This document shows, in pieces, positions 46,971-58,375 of a DNA stretch of 64,000 nt (its first letter is position 1; each line of letters opens with the position of its first letter). The notes beneath the pieces were generated by a model. That model did not search any database, was not told the origin of the DNA, and saw only the letters and a program-made list of their open reading frames with translations. This stretch comes from Gnetum montanum (Eukaryota > Streptophyta > Gnetopsida > Gnetales > Gnetaceae): contig MNCI01015802.1 of assembly GCA_015680685.1 (NCBI GenBank), forward strand, positions 418,518 through 482,517, in the 5' to 3' direction. Both the position numbers and the translations under genes were made by a program.

Positions 46971-47750
46971 TGATGAGCCGCGATATCGCGTACGTGATAT
47001 CGCGTCTTGCCTCAATTTGTATAAATAAGAGGTGGCTTCCCTTGTTCTGGGAGTTAGATCTTAGACCCTTAGCTAAAATCTTGCAATTTTACCATTCCAG
47101 AGTTAGAATAATTCCTATGTGCCCATAGTAGGAGTCTTAAAGTGAATGGATCTTTATTCGAGCAAACTGTACCTGAGCACACATTTGTGTACGGCAATAA
47201 AGACGAACTTTGTGATAAACCTTGCAGCATACAAATTAAGCTAAATAGTAATTAATTATTTTTGAATGTTTAAATGCTTTCCTAGTTAAATAATCTTTCT
47301 TAACCCTCGACTCTCCTAGTTAAGTAGACTTAGTACGACCGCTTTGAGCATGTGTGTAGCACTTGGTAACCTAGTAACGATTAGCCTTTGGTAATCCCAG
47401 CAGCGTTGCACTAGTTCAGGATGTGTGCAGCAAGTGGGAATGGATACTGGTGTTAGGAACAATTAGAACTTAGTTAGTGAATAGTTAATGAAATTTAGTC
47501 ACATAGTTCTCTTCACCTTACCCTATTAGCATAAGACATTAAAAAGATAAAAGTTATAAAAATCATATACTTCAAGCTTACTTAACCATACAATTGTGAC
47601 AATACAAGTAAGTTTGGGAAGACAATGATTGATTAACCTTACATGTTCCATTAGGGCACGTAAGCACTTAGTCCTTAGAGTTCGACTGAATCACACGTGA
47701 AAAGCTCGTATTCGTATGGTTGAGTGTAGGGGTACCTCGCCACTCATCAT
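46971..47750 (+). repeat. 5' LTR of element G
   Basis: 780 bp, TGATGAG...CTCATCA. Two U3 module copies: perfect palindrome CGCGATATCGCG (46979-46990) and gtgatatcgcg. The TATA box is TATAAATA at 47020-47027. R/U5 contains ggtaacctagtaacgattag and ggtaatcccag, repeats common to the family. Confidence 0.92.
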
Positions 47751-47751
47751 T

Positions 47752-47770
47752 GGCGTCGTTGTTGGGGATT
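47752..47770 (+). promoter_or_regulatory. Primer-binding site of G (tRNA-Asp)
   Basis: TGGCGTCGTTGTTGGGGAT, one base after the LTR; the closest to the tRNA-Asp complement among the five sites. Confidence 0.88.
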
Positions 47771-47894
47771 TAGTTGTTTGTGCACTACGTAGAACATAGG
47801 AAATCATTTATATCATTAGGACGCTAGAACAAACCCTTAAGGTTAATTAAGAAAAGATAAAATAATGGTAAATCGCACATTGAACAAAACAAAA

Positions 47895-50430
47895 ATGTCT
47901 TCTTCTTCATGTAAGAGCACTTCGCTGCCTAGGACTAACACAAGAGATAGTCGGCGGCATAACACACATGACCAAGATCTGCCAGTTCCTCAACAATTTC
48001 GTGTGGTATATACTCATCACAATGAGTATGTACCTGACTTTACCTTTATTCTCCATCAATATGGACAAATGCATCGGAGAGACTTGGAAGGTAACATAGT
48101 GTTGCCTTTAGACCGATCAGTCCCCAACAGGCTCCTTCTTGCTCTCTCACGAATAGGCATGTAATTTTTGTATGTGGAATATGTTGCATGTGATCATGAC
48201 ACAAGGGACTACCATCCCACAAAAGTGCAATGTCAAAGGGACATGTGACAGGAGAGTCACTGGACATCCTTGAAGGGAAAATGACCCCATAACGCCCCAC
48301 ACATCTTAAGAAAAATTGGGGATGGTGAACTTGCTTCAATAGGTTCCCCACCAACTAATGTTCCTCCTCCTAATGATGGTCAGGAGGTGGTGTATCAAAG
48401 CCTCCACTCCATGGTTCACAACCCTGGTTTTGATCGCCATGAACATGAAGTATTTAATGAGAGAACACAAACACATGATAAGGGTGGATGTTCTAATCAT
48501 GATTACGATCATGGTCGAGACCACTGAAGAGAAGGTAGAAAATACCATCATGGTGATGGTTCTCCTTCCTCTTCACCTTCATTATCACATTCACCCTCTC
48601 CTTTTGTATCCAGACGTAGCCATACGGAAACTAACTGTGAGGATAAAGGTAAATAGAGTGAAAAACACTGACGAGATAGTCGAGAACAAGGATGAGGGCA
48701 CTCAAAGGAATCAAGGCATAGAAGAAGGGAGAGTAGGGAACCATGTAGACACCATAGACACTATGAATGAGATGACCATGAAGAACCCCTACTCGCAACT
48801 AGAAGCATGTTAGATATCACAGAGGCTGTGAGAATCCCCACAAGGCACCAAAAAGACAGTAGGATCAAGAGGTTAGATGTGAATAACATCCCATGGTTTA
48901 AGGGGGGATACAACACTGATCCTCAAAATTACTTAAAAGCATTCCATGATGCATGTGCCTTGCAGAACATAGAAAACGAATGGAAAAAACTAAAGTTGTT
49001 CCCAAGGACACTAGTGAAAGAAGCTGAAAGTTGGTACTAGTCCTTAGAATTGGAATCCATTAGGAAATTTAGTACAATGTTAGAACTGTTTAATGATAAG
49101 TATCAAATGTGCTCTCAAGTGTCTAACCTACGAAATCAAATCCAAGGATGGAAGCAAGGAAATCATGAACCCTTGGATGTTGCCATGGATCAGTATTACA
49201 CATTATTACATTGTTGCCCTGGCCATGATTATTTGTAGCGGGATCAACTACTCCATATCGTCGATGGATTTAGGCATGAAACAAGAAGAACCCTTGGGAA
49301 ATATGCCCAAGGAAGATTATGAGAGCTTAGGTCTCATCAAATCCATAGATTACTAGGGCAAGTAGCCAAAGAAGAAGGTGAGCTATGGAATAGAGAAAGT
49401 GCGGAAGAGTACAACCAAGATCCTTCCCTTTAAAAAAGGGGAGTGACATTCTGTGAGGAGGAAGAAGAGTCACCACTCAAAGAGATGGTGAATAGGAAAA
49501 CTTTGCTGCTCCAAAAGTTAACAACCGAAGTATCGGCAAAGGTAGACCAAATATGGGACTCCCTGGATAGTAGATTTGAACTTGTCCCTAAAATTGTAGA
49601 GGAATCTAGGGAGCGAGGTAGTGACCATGACAAAAAGAAAAAGAGAGATGTAGAAAATGCATGTAGCAAGGGTAAGGGAAAAATGGCCGTCACTAAAGAG
49701 GTTGTGGATTTAGACACGGACAATGACAGTGGATGTGAGATATGCCAATACGACCATCCTAAGGAATGTTGCCCAATGATCTCACATCTACAAGAGTCTG
49801 GGGTGTACGCACTCAACCCACGACTTAATAAAGGACAAGCACCTTGACGGTTACCTTATCCCCAAGGTAACCCACGACTTAATAAAGGACAAGCACCTTC
49901 AACATATTATCCAAGTGGAACTCCACCATAACCTATTGAGCAACATCAATAATGGCAATACCCACAGTCATGGGGGAAGCCACCACCAAGGCAACAACAC
50001 CCCTACCGACACCCAGATCCATATGGCTACTACATGCAACAACCAATATCTCCACGTGACTTTGTTGGTCACATTACACCACAACATCACTACCAAGCTC
50101 GGGAGTATTATAGGACTCCCTCTCCTAGGGGAGATAACCCACCGACATACCATCCTTCAAATACATCTACAACTCTTACACCAATGGCTCCATTACCACT
50201 TGCTCCAGCAATGCAAGGGGAACTCCCACTCAACCGTAGCAACGCAATGCCACGAGGGCTGTAAATCTTCAACCTGCTGCAAGTTCTAACAACCGTATAA
50301 AGAGAAGACCTTTCTTTAGAACCAACAGTCCAACCAAGCCCTCACAACCACAAGCGGTTGAACCTCTAAATACCTCTCCATCAATTAGGGCTTTAAAGCT
50401 CCCTTCAAACCAAAAACTGAGCTCAACGCA
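47895..50430 (+). pseudogene. gag: Gag of element G
   Basis: The internal Met at 47895 (MSSSSCKSTSLPRTNTRD) aligns with the gag starts of B, C and F; an in-frame ATG 10 codons upstream also exists. N-terminal block DFTFILHQY...RRDLEGNIVLPLDRS. Retrotrans_gag-like domain 48807-49330: RIKRLDVNNIPWFKGGYNTD, ENEWKKLKLFPRTLVKEAES, STMLELFNDKYQ. Charged middle (49443-49700), zinc-knuckle-like CEICQYDHPKECC (about 49738), Pro/His/Gln-rich tail. Only a handful of stops and shifts, so G is among the better-preserved copies. A 30 bp stretch is duplicated at 49818-49847 and 49871-49900. Confidence 0.88.
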
Positions 50431-50431
50431 C

Positions 50432-50796
50432 ATGGTTATGTTAACACATGATGTTACTAACTGGATTAAGGTGGGTCACCTTCATAGGAAATTGTCTAAT
50501 CTTGGAAGTCCTCTAATCTATCTTCAAGTCACTAGAAATGAACCATGTAAAGCCCTTCTAGACTCAGGTTCTGGAGTCAACTTAATATCACAAGAGATAT
50601 ACATAGCTTGGAACCTACCTCCATTAAGGAAGAGTAATATTCAACTTGAGCTGGCCGACCAGTCCATCACTATCCCCTTGGGACTGGTGGAGGACATTGT
50701 TACCACTATGTGTGGGTGGTCATACCCAATTGATTTCCTAGTGATACAAGTAAATAACGATAAAGGGGACTTCCAATAATCATGGGAAGGGCATGA
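50432..50796 (+). pseudogene. Protease of element G, interrupted by H1
   Basis: 115 open codons with LGSPLIYLQVTRNEPC, ALLDSGSGVNLIS (active D-S-G kept), CGWSYPIDFLVIQVNND. One shift near 50777, then IIMGRA, where H1 is inserted within CATGG. The frame resumes after H1 at 53963 (GIRDLFLEISKEN). Confidence 0.88.
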
Positions 50797-53700
50797 TGTT
50801 GGTGACAGTTTGGGACGTGATCACCAACGAGTGTCCTCGAACAGGATTTAGGTGCTTGCTGGTTTCTAGCAACACCAAGGCCTAGATACCTCCAAATAAA
50901 CTCAGTAGTTAATGTGAGTATGTGTGTGTGCTGTTGCCGCGTGCGGTTGTGTAAAATGAAACAATTGTGTTGTGTGTAAACTAAAAATGACTTATCTTAA
51001 AGAGATTCAGCTAACTTTGTCAAGTACTGTGAGTTGTTGACAGTTTCCTATTTTGTTCAACTGCCTAGTCTATGCAGTCCTTATAATACCTACTTGTAAC
51101 AAATAAAGTGTTGCAAAAACATTTGAGCACAACTCCGCAAATCTACTCCTAATTTTCCCCAGAGAAAGAGATAGTTCCACAAGAAAACTAGAAATAGAGC
51201 AAGATTCGATGGAAATAGACAGAAAAGAAAGTAGATTTGTGTAGACCTCAAATATTTAAACAAGGTAAAATGACACGAGTAAACACTTCGCAATAAAGCT
51301 ATTCCAAATTTAATATCTACGAATTGTTCAAACTTCCAAGGCTCAAATAAGCAATTTCTTCAAGACAATCCTACTATGCTACCAAAAATTGCTGTGTAAG
51401 CTACCACGTACGAGACTCCATTTTGGCTAGATAATAGATGTCAACGATTGCATTCAACAGAACCTTCGAAAGACTTGACAATTTCTGATTGAAGTATCAT
51501 GGAAATTCACTTTAAAGATAAAAAGAAGCTATTCTGGTCCCATCAAAATACCAAAGATTTTCTGAACCCTCTTGACTACTGAATCGTTCAACGGCATGAC
51601 TACAAGCAGAGGCTCTCTTACAACAATCCCAATAGCAGTTCCTATACGTTGCACAATAACAAAATTTACTACTAAAATGCTCTTAAGACTTTTAAACACA
51701 AGTGCTTCTATGGAAAAATTTTAATAGAAATTCCTATCGGGCAACAAGAACAATAAAAGCAATCTAAAAATCCCAAAATTACTTGCCAAGGATGATACTA
51801 TCTAAACCACTAGCTAAACAATTTAAACAAAATAAAAATAAAACATAACTCATAGGACCATGACAAAGAGGCTGAAATCCTTTATTTAGCAAGCCATCTT
51901 ACAAGTAATCTTCTTTACAAATCTTCCAAGTGTGATGTGAGACCTTAAGTGATGATGATGATCTGAGACCCCTTCTCCCTTGACCCCTGAAGCCTTTTTA
52001 TAGGGTTCAAAGGTAGTTAGGTAAGTTACATATTCAAAAATATCTTACCTAACTTCTCTCCCAAGTAACTTGGCCAACCAATTAGGAGATTACTTGCCCA
52101 ACAAGTTAGGAGGTTACTTGCCCAACAAGTTAGGTAAGTTACAAAAAATTTTGGATGGTTGTAACCACCATAGAGATAAAAAAGGCTACAGTTGACAAGT
52201 GTCTTCATGATAATCCAAATTAAAATTAATTATAAATATTATTGTTGCAACTATCATAGGAAGTTACAACTTCCATAGGAATAATAACCAAATGTCTCCT
52301 TTTATAGGATGTTACAAAAATATTCCATAACTGTCTTTTCCTTTTTAAATCATAAAATATTTTATTTGAATCATAGCAATAGAGATAGTAATCATGGAGT
52401 GTGTAATATTTGTGCATCTTGCACTAAGCGTAGCAGCGAATGCCCTCCTTTTTGGTACTCGGTAGTAAGATGTGTAGACCAAAAAGCTGCACTTCACCAC
52501 TTGTAACTCTTCGCCATTTGTCGTCAACATTTTCAAAACCCTCCATCATTGCTTGGCCTCCATTTCGCTGCCACTACTCTGCCTTGGACTAGCTCAAGGT
52601 CTTCTTTTCCAGCCTGTACGCGATTGCCGCCACTGTCGGTTCATTGTTGATGTGCATGACGTTGAGGCCAGTGATGGGTTCGACGTCTTTGGTGTCCTGG
52701 GGCTGTGTTTGTGTGGTATTTTGGATCATCAGTTGTTTGCTGCTGCCTCCTTTGTGACTCAAATAACAAATGAAAAATGCCCTAGTGCCCCTATGTAGGG
52801 TTTTACATGGCGAGACAGCTGTACCCCTTATGATGGCCATTGACGACCAAGATCTATCCCAGCGGCTTCCTTTTCCTAATTTTTTATTTTCATAGATTTT
52901 TCTTTTTTAAGCTTGAGGATTCCATGACACATGGTGACGATTGGCGGTGCGGCCCATCCGATAGGAGCATCGGTTGACTCGGTGATGGCAAGATCAGCAG
53001 ATGCAGGATAGAGCAGGCGTTAAGGGGCAAGGTGCTGTTCTGGAGCATCCGTTCTTCCTAAATGCATTCGTGCATGAAAGAAGCCCATGGAAGCCTCAAA
53101 ATAAGCATCCCCGAACTTGGTAGTTTCCGCAAATGATGGCAAAAAATAAAGGTTCAGAGAGTGGAACCTTGGAAGTGCACCACCTCTGTCGTACTCCTCC
53201 AACACCTTTCTTCCCCATGATAAATTAGTAAACTGATATAGTCCAATTGCGGGGTTCCTGAATTAGTTGAAGACCTCATCGATTTGAAAACTAAATATTT
53301 TCCCAGTAGAATCCCTGGAAGAAAATGATGCTTATTTAATTATTTTTTGTTGGCTTTTAATTGCAGAAGTCTGTTGTAGGCCAAAGCATTAAGTGAAGAT
53401 TTAGTAAGTGCACCGATGTATCAACCTTCTCCTGATCAGTTTCCTCAAAAGCATACAATACAACATTTGCCTTAACAATGACATCATCCATGTGTTTTTT
53501 ATTCTGCATTATTCTCCATGTCCTCCAAAACCATTATTTCCCCAGAACCATCACGTCCAAAATGTTGTGTTTCACTTTTTCTAGAATCCTCCAATAATGA
53601 GGGTTATTTAAAATCCTTGGCATCAATTTGCTCCATTTCAGACACTTGATGATTGTCTATTCTGGCAGTTAATTTTCTCTCCATCTTTGCATTCTGACTT

Positions 53701-53957
53701 GAAAAAGTGGGTTTAACGTCAAGGGATGATCAAAATAGAGGATCATATGTTTGAGAAGACAAGTAACCAAGTGCTATCACAACATCCCTCATAAGAGGCT
53801 GCATGGTGGCTTGTTCCTGTAGGCCATTTCAGATCACGATATATATAACAGGCGGGCTTGTCTTATTGTGTAGATGCTCAAGTCCTATTACTACTCTAGC
53901 TGCAATTCTCAATCTTGTGTTCTAATCTGTTCCATGAAATGGCCTAATGTGCCAATA
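50797..53957 (-). mobile_element. Repeat H1: 3.16 kb LTR-like insertion in element G
   Basis: Inserted in the protease region; flanks are CATGA and CATGG, matching the uninterrupted CATGG in C. Read on the minus strand the ends are TATTGGCACATTAGGCC...TGTCACCAACA, i.e. mutated TGTTGG...CCAACA. The first 1.7 kb on the plus strand (R-U5 side) match H2 and H3. A TATA box (minus TATAAAAAGG) lies at 52002-51994. The far part (52540-53900) is unlike H2/H3 and more GC-rich. No second LTR and no retrotransposon protein. Confidence 0.78.
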
Positions 53958-53962
53958 CATGG

Positions 53963-54466
53963 CTATGTACCATAAATGTGCACCTAGGAATTCGTGATCT
54001 TTTCCTAGAAATATCTAAGGAAAACATTTTTGGGAAGATCAAGAAGAAGAAGGTTCCGTGCATCACATATAGTGATACAGGTTGCGATTGCGTGTAGGAA
54101 TGTTCAGCATCACCTGCATGCAATCAATGTGCATAAGAAATTAACATATAAAAGTGTCTGTATGTAGCAACCACACAACAAGAAGATACCCAATGGTTAA
54201 TAGTTGATCAAGAGAGAAACTCACCAATGTGCATGGAACTAACTGAGGGAATAACTAGTGCTGACATCGAACGCATAGATGAACTTGAGCAGGTCTGTCG
54301 CCAACTTGCAAACCTTAATATGAAAACATCAATTGTGGGAAGTTGGAAATTCCTAAAAAATTCAAACAAGAATTCTAATAAGACATTGTTTGTCAATGTG
54401 CAACAGACCAAGCCTCACCATGAATCTAGAACGGTCAGTGCACATAATACCTCTGAGAAGGGATGA
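53963..54466 (+). pseudogene. Element G after H1: PR-RT linker fused to integrase tail
   Basis: GIRDLFLEISKENIFGKI, then CNQCA and YVATTQQEDTQWLIVD, MCMELTEGITSADIERIDE and, in another frame, LEIPKKFKQEF, all from the PR-RT linker. The next recognisable words are VNVQQTKPHHE, equivalent to LVNLQQIKPFHE at the end of C integrase. RT, RNase H and the integrase core are gone. Confidence 0.8.
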
Positions 54467-54495
54467 CCTCCCTCATTATTTCGAATCTCCTCCTT

Positions 54496-54518
54496 CCAAC
54501 TCAGTTATGGGGAAGATG
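54496..54518 (+). promoter_or_regulatory. Internal polypurine-tract-like motif of G
   Basis: actcagttatggggaagatg, the counterpart of 12386 in B and 33361 in C. Confidence 0.5.
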
Positions 54519-55083
54519 GCCACCTATGCTAATCAGTTGAGGCCCTTAGTTCCTTTTTAAGTTTTTGTTTTACACATTTTTGTTTTACAAATTTCTTTAA
54601 CTTTTCTTGTTTTTGTTTTACAACATTGTTCATACTTTTTCATTTCTTTAGGTCCTTGTTTGTTTTGTTAGGTTTGTTATCTAATAAGTGCTCTTGATGG
54701 TGGTATGAATTGTATTCTATTGATTGCTAATGTTTGGTTTTTACCTTTGAGTTATAATGTTGATACTAAGGTATGGTTCTTTTGATATAACAAGCAATGG
54801 GTCCACATCATCCATGCATCCATGAATTTCTATGGTCTCTCTTGGCTTGGAACTATATAGTCCCTTTCTTTAAATAATAGAACTATCAATGAATTGGTGA
54901 CTAGGCATTTCTCAAACTTAGGAATGACTCAAGGATTGAAAAGGGTGTGACTTTAAGGGGATTTGATGCATTTGTGCTAGCCATCCTCTTGGGTGCTTAG
55001 ATGTTTTTCTTCTTGGGGTTTCCTTACCATTTCAACATTGCTCCATTATCGGGAAGCTAAGCCAATAAAAATAATAAGTATTT

Positions 55084-55162
55084 GCATGGTGTGGTTCTCA
55101 CACAAAAAAAGAAAAAAAAAGAAAAAAAGGAGAGAAAAAAGTAAGAATTCAAAGCACATCCC
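55084..55162 (+). repeat. Single hairpin unit in the 3' UTR of G
   Basis: gcatggtgtggttctcac, a long A/G-rich loop, then gtaagaattcaaagcacatc. The outer arm is weakened (GGTGTG/CACATC). Confidence 0.55.
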
Positions 55163-55648
55163 TTAGACAAAATAATCCTATGGGCTACATGCACTGGCTA
55201 TGGAACTAAACAAACATGTTCCCTCTAACTAAGGCCCTCTCTTGCTTCCTACTCTTTTCTTTCTCGTTTCTTCGGAATGGTGGTGACTCTTTGGCGGAAG
55301 CATTCTTGCTACTTCATGTAGATGGATTGGCCAAGTGTATTAATGCGAAGTCATTAGCTGTGGATTGTTTAAGGCTGGATTTGGAATGAGATCTACTAAG
55401 TTACATTAACCATAAATACACAAGGGGTTGTACACCACCTTGTTCTTGGGACTCCATTCCATTCTCTTCTCCTCATCATTCTTTCTCCATGTTCCACCTC
55501 ATTGCTAATTGTATCAGTAGTCTATATTTTGGTTGATACATTGTTTTCTTTTTGGTAAATTCTTGTGGTTAAGACTTTAACTCTTGCTTCTAATTGACAT
55601 TTCCAAAGCCTATGGACTCTTTGAATGTGGGATTTTCAAGGCATTAAG

Positions 55649-55683
55649 GGCATGAGCCTGCTTTGGGGAGGACCCACTAGCAT
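55649..55683 (+). other. Conserved 3' UTR block of G
   Basis: gcctgctttggggaggaccc plus actagcat; identical to K over about 20 bp. Confidence 0.6.
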
Positions 55684-55853
55684 TCCTAATTGGTTCATCA
55701 GTTAACTTCTTTCCCTTAAACATTGCTACAATCACCATTTATTTTGTTCATTTCCACCTCTGACATCCATTTCATCAGCGTTGCTATTGTTTCTTTTCCT
55801 CCATTTTTCTTATTCCTTATATTTTTCCATTCTATCACTACTAGAGGATTGCT

Positions 55854-55868
55854 CTTAGTCATGGGGGT
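55854..55868 (+). promoter_or_regulatory. Second internal PPT-like copy in G
   Basis: cttagtcatgggggt, a near-identical copy of the terminal PPT at 56412-56427. K has the same at 63785-63804. Confidence 0.55.
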
Positions 55869-56046
55869 CTTGGTCCAATTTTTTCAATTTTTCCCTAACC
55901 CCTACACCTTGGATAGTCACCAGTGTATATATATAGAATCCATATTAGCCATATCACAACTCAGCCAATGGACCGTACACCGAGGCAAGGTATCAACTGC
56001 ATTATGATTTAATTATCCTTACTAATATGAGACTGTGTTGTATGTG

Positions 56047-56191
56047 CAGATGGCAATCATACAACAATGGACTGGACCTGGAGGGAACACTTAGGATGGA
56101 TTGTTGCTGGAACAGTCATGCAAGGAACAAGATTGATGGCATAGTTATGGATGGACAATGGAAGGCGCAATCTTGGCATGAGCAGCAACAC

Positions 56192-56229
<38 letters not shown>

Positions 56230-56230
56230 G
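56047..56230 (+). pseudogene. Second-ORF start of element G, short remnant, with (TC)n
   Basis: tatgtgcag then ATG at 56050 gives MAIIQQWTGPGGNT and then a stop. K has gtgcag then ATG (63576) and MAIIQQRNGFGANT, so the start is shared. A TC microsatellite lies at 56190-56225; K has a diverged AG-rich counterpart at 63390-63430. It corresponds in position to the second ORF of A and B but its sequence differs after the ATG. Confidence 0.5.
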
Positions 56231-56411
56231 CCAAATAAGGCTAGATGTCAAATGTGTATAGTGTTCATTCTTGTAGTCATGAACACTAAGATTGTCATGT
56301 ATTGTAACGATTGATCCATTCACATGTCATCCCATTCACCATTAGTGTCATTGAAGTTAATAATCCCATACCTTCTCAATATTTTGTAAGGAACTCGAGG
56401 ATGAGTTTTCA

Positions 56412-56427
56412 TTTAGTCATGGGGGTT
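56412..56427 (+). promoter_or_regulatory. Terminal polypurine tract of G without an LTR after it
   Basis: tttagtcatgggggtt, preceded by aactcgaggatgagttttca as in K. The following sequence (actaagccaagac) is not an LTR start. Confidence 0.65.
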
Positions 56428-56428
56428 A

Positions 56429-57330
56429 CTAAGCCAAGACTTGTACCACTAGGCTAACACTTCATTGTTAATGAAGGAGAAAGTAAACTTGCAATACATT
56501 TCTACAAGTTAGATGATAACAGATCTTTGACTAAGCCCATTCCTAGAGATGCCACACGTAAGAGAAATAGAAAACAACTTAACATATACTATAATTTCTA
56601 TATGCACTACCCTCAACACGTTCTAAACTAATAACTACACATTAGTCTACCCCTTTCCTTCTCTCCTATACAAACTCAACTAATAACTATTCACTATATG
56701 AGCTATAATCACTATAGTTTGTTTATACGATTCATCCTCTAGAAAGTTTAATATATGACATAGTTGTTATGCTCATGATTAGAACTCTTTTCTCTTTTCT
56801 CTCTCATGTTTTTGTCTAATGTTTTCTTTATGGATTTTTTATTTATTTGTTTGTTTTTGGTTTTCAAGAGGATTAATGGTTAAGGTGATAGTTATTTATT
56901 TGTAATTAAACTATATATGTTTTGGTGTACCTATATTACAATTATTTTTGGGTTTAAACATCCCCTACCTCCTATTTAAATTTGTAATTATTTAATGAAG
57001 AAAAAACCACATAAAACACCTCATTAAAGAGCATTAAATATTCTATTTACGTTAGACATTAACCATAGTTGATTTAAGATTTTGGGATCCTCATGCTATG
57101 GAATTTCAAATTATTTAGTCCTCTCAATAACAAACTTGCAACATTTCTAAAAATAAGATTTAAACTCAAACTCTAAAATGTGGATGGTGGGTTTGATGTG
57201 GGTGATTAATTTTACATTAATTTGTAGAGTTAATATTGTTGGCTATCATGGGTTCTATACTTAAATGTTTGATTAATGTACATATAAGACCCCAACTCCT
57301 AAGTAGAAGGAGTGGTGTTTTAGTCGCTCT
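56429..57330. other. AT-rich region without recognised features
   Basis: No gene or family repeat seen. Confidence 0.45.
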
Positions 57331-57339
57331 ATTTTCAGA

Positions 57340-57600
57340 GAAGGAAAGTTTTGGATAAGGAAAGTGAAAGATATTAGGAGAACTCCTACATTTTTTAAAC
57401 TTTGTATTTTTTATGATGTCTTATCTGTCAAGCTCTTTCTATTGGCACTTATCTTAAATATATGTGAAATGTTTCTCCTCAATGTCCTATTTGTAGAAGT
57501 GAAGACTTAATTTTTCATAATTTTTTGAGTGTGCTATTACTTAGCATGCTTGGAAATGAACATCCAAAATTTATAACAAGTTTTAACCAAGTATTCATGA
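57340..57600 (+). pseudogene. Possible LINE reverse-transcriptase zinc-finger remnant (zf-RVT)
   Basis: One frame reads SPQCPICRSEDLIFHNFLSV, which fits the CPxC...E...H pattern at the C-terminus of plant LINE proteins; upstream lie hydrophobic words (FFKLCIFYDVLSVKLFLL) in a shifted frame. Short and degenerate, so only a suggestion. Confidence 0.35.
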
Positions 57601-58375
57601 AGTCATTCTCAGTGATAATTTTGCTTTATCCACTTCCTTTCTTTGCATCTAGATTTATCTTTAACCACTTATTCTTTACTCTATTTTGAAGTTTCAATGT
57701 GTAGTTATTTTCCAACAGTAAAAGCATAACTATGATATCTCTTTAAGATTCAAATACCAAATTCTCAAAGATGTCACTTTTTAGCTACAACTTTAGGGAA
57801 AAAAGCTCCAATTGAAAGATGAATAATTAATTTCTTTATTATATTATTAATTGGTAAGCTTATAGCTTTTCTTGCTATTTATTATTTATTTTTGATTGAT
57901 GTATTCTTTTATTTTTAAAGAGGATTTTCCCTTCTCTTGACAAGAAATCATTTAGTAAGAATTGAAAATCCACAAGGGTGCTTCTGAATAAGGACAAGAA
58001 TTAATCCTTTTTCTAACCTAGAGGAGAGGTTTTTAAGGATTGGTTGTCAAGATGAAAACATGAAAAGGCATTTCCAAAACCATACAAGTTTTTTTTAAAA
58101 GATTATTTCTTTGATGATCTAATGTACTTTGAATTTTTTTAATATTAGTATTCATTTTTTTAGGATCCAATACCCCACCCCCAAAGCTATGTTAACATTT
58201 GGTCTATACTCAAAGTCTGAAGCTAGTCAATTCGACTAGTTTTATGTTGGCAACAAAATGAGGTAGTGACTAATCACCCTTGTGGAAACTAGTTGTTATC
58301 ATTTTAAACACTAATACTAAATAGTATACATCATGTAACAACTCTCATTTTTGGTATCCTTGTAATGTATGATCA

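Larger units (their letters stand above)
46971..56428 (+). mobile_element. Athila-type element G, pol-deleted, lacking 3' LTR, split by H1
   Basis: 5' LTR (46971-47750), PBS, gag, PR, insertion H1 (50797-53957), remainder of the PR-RT linker, a direct jump to the last codons of integrase near 54394, then a full 3' UTR with hairpin, conserved block, second-ORF acceptor and terminal PPT (56412-56427). Where the 3' LTR should start, the sequence becomes unrelated. Inserted in gag of F. Confidence 0.87.

Noticed and set aside
50797-53957. H1 as a DNA transposon with terminal inverted repeats
   Set aside because: Terminal identity is only about 6-8 bp (TGTTGG/CCAACA), with 5 bp duplications and a TATA box in the shared part, which fits an LTR better.
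56057-56323. ORFs across the TC microsatellite (poly Ser-Leu / Arg-Glu)
   Set aside because: Simple-repeat translation; the only conserved part is the short MAIIQQ start on the plus strand.
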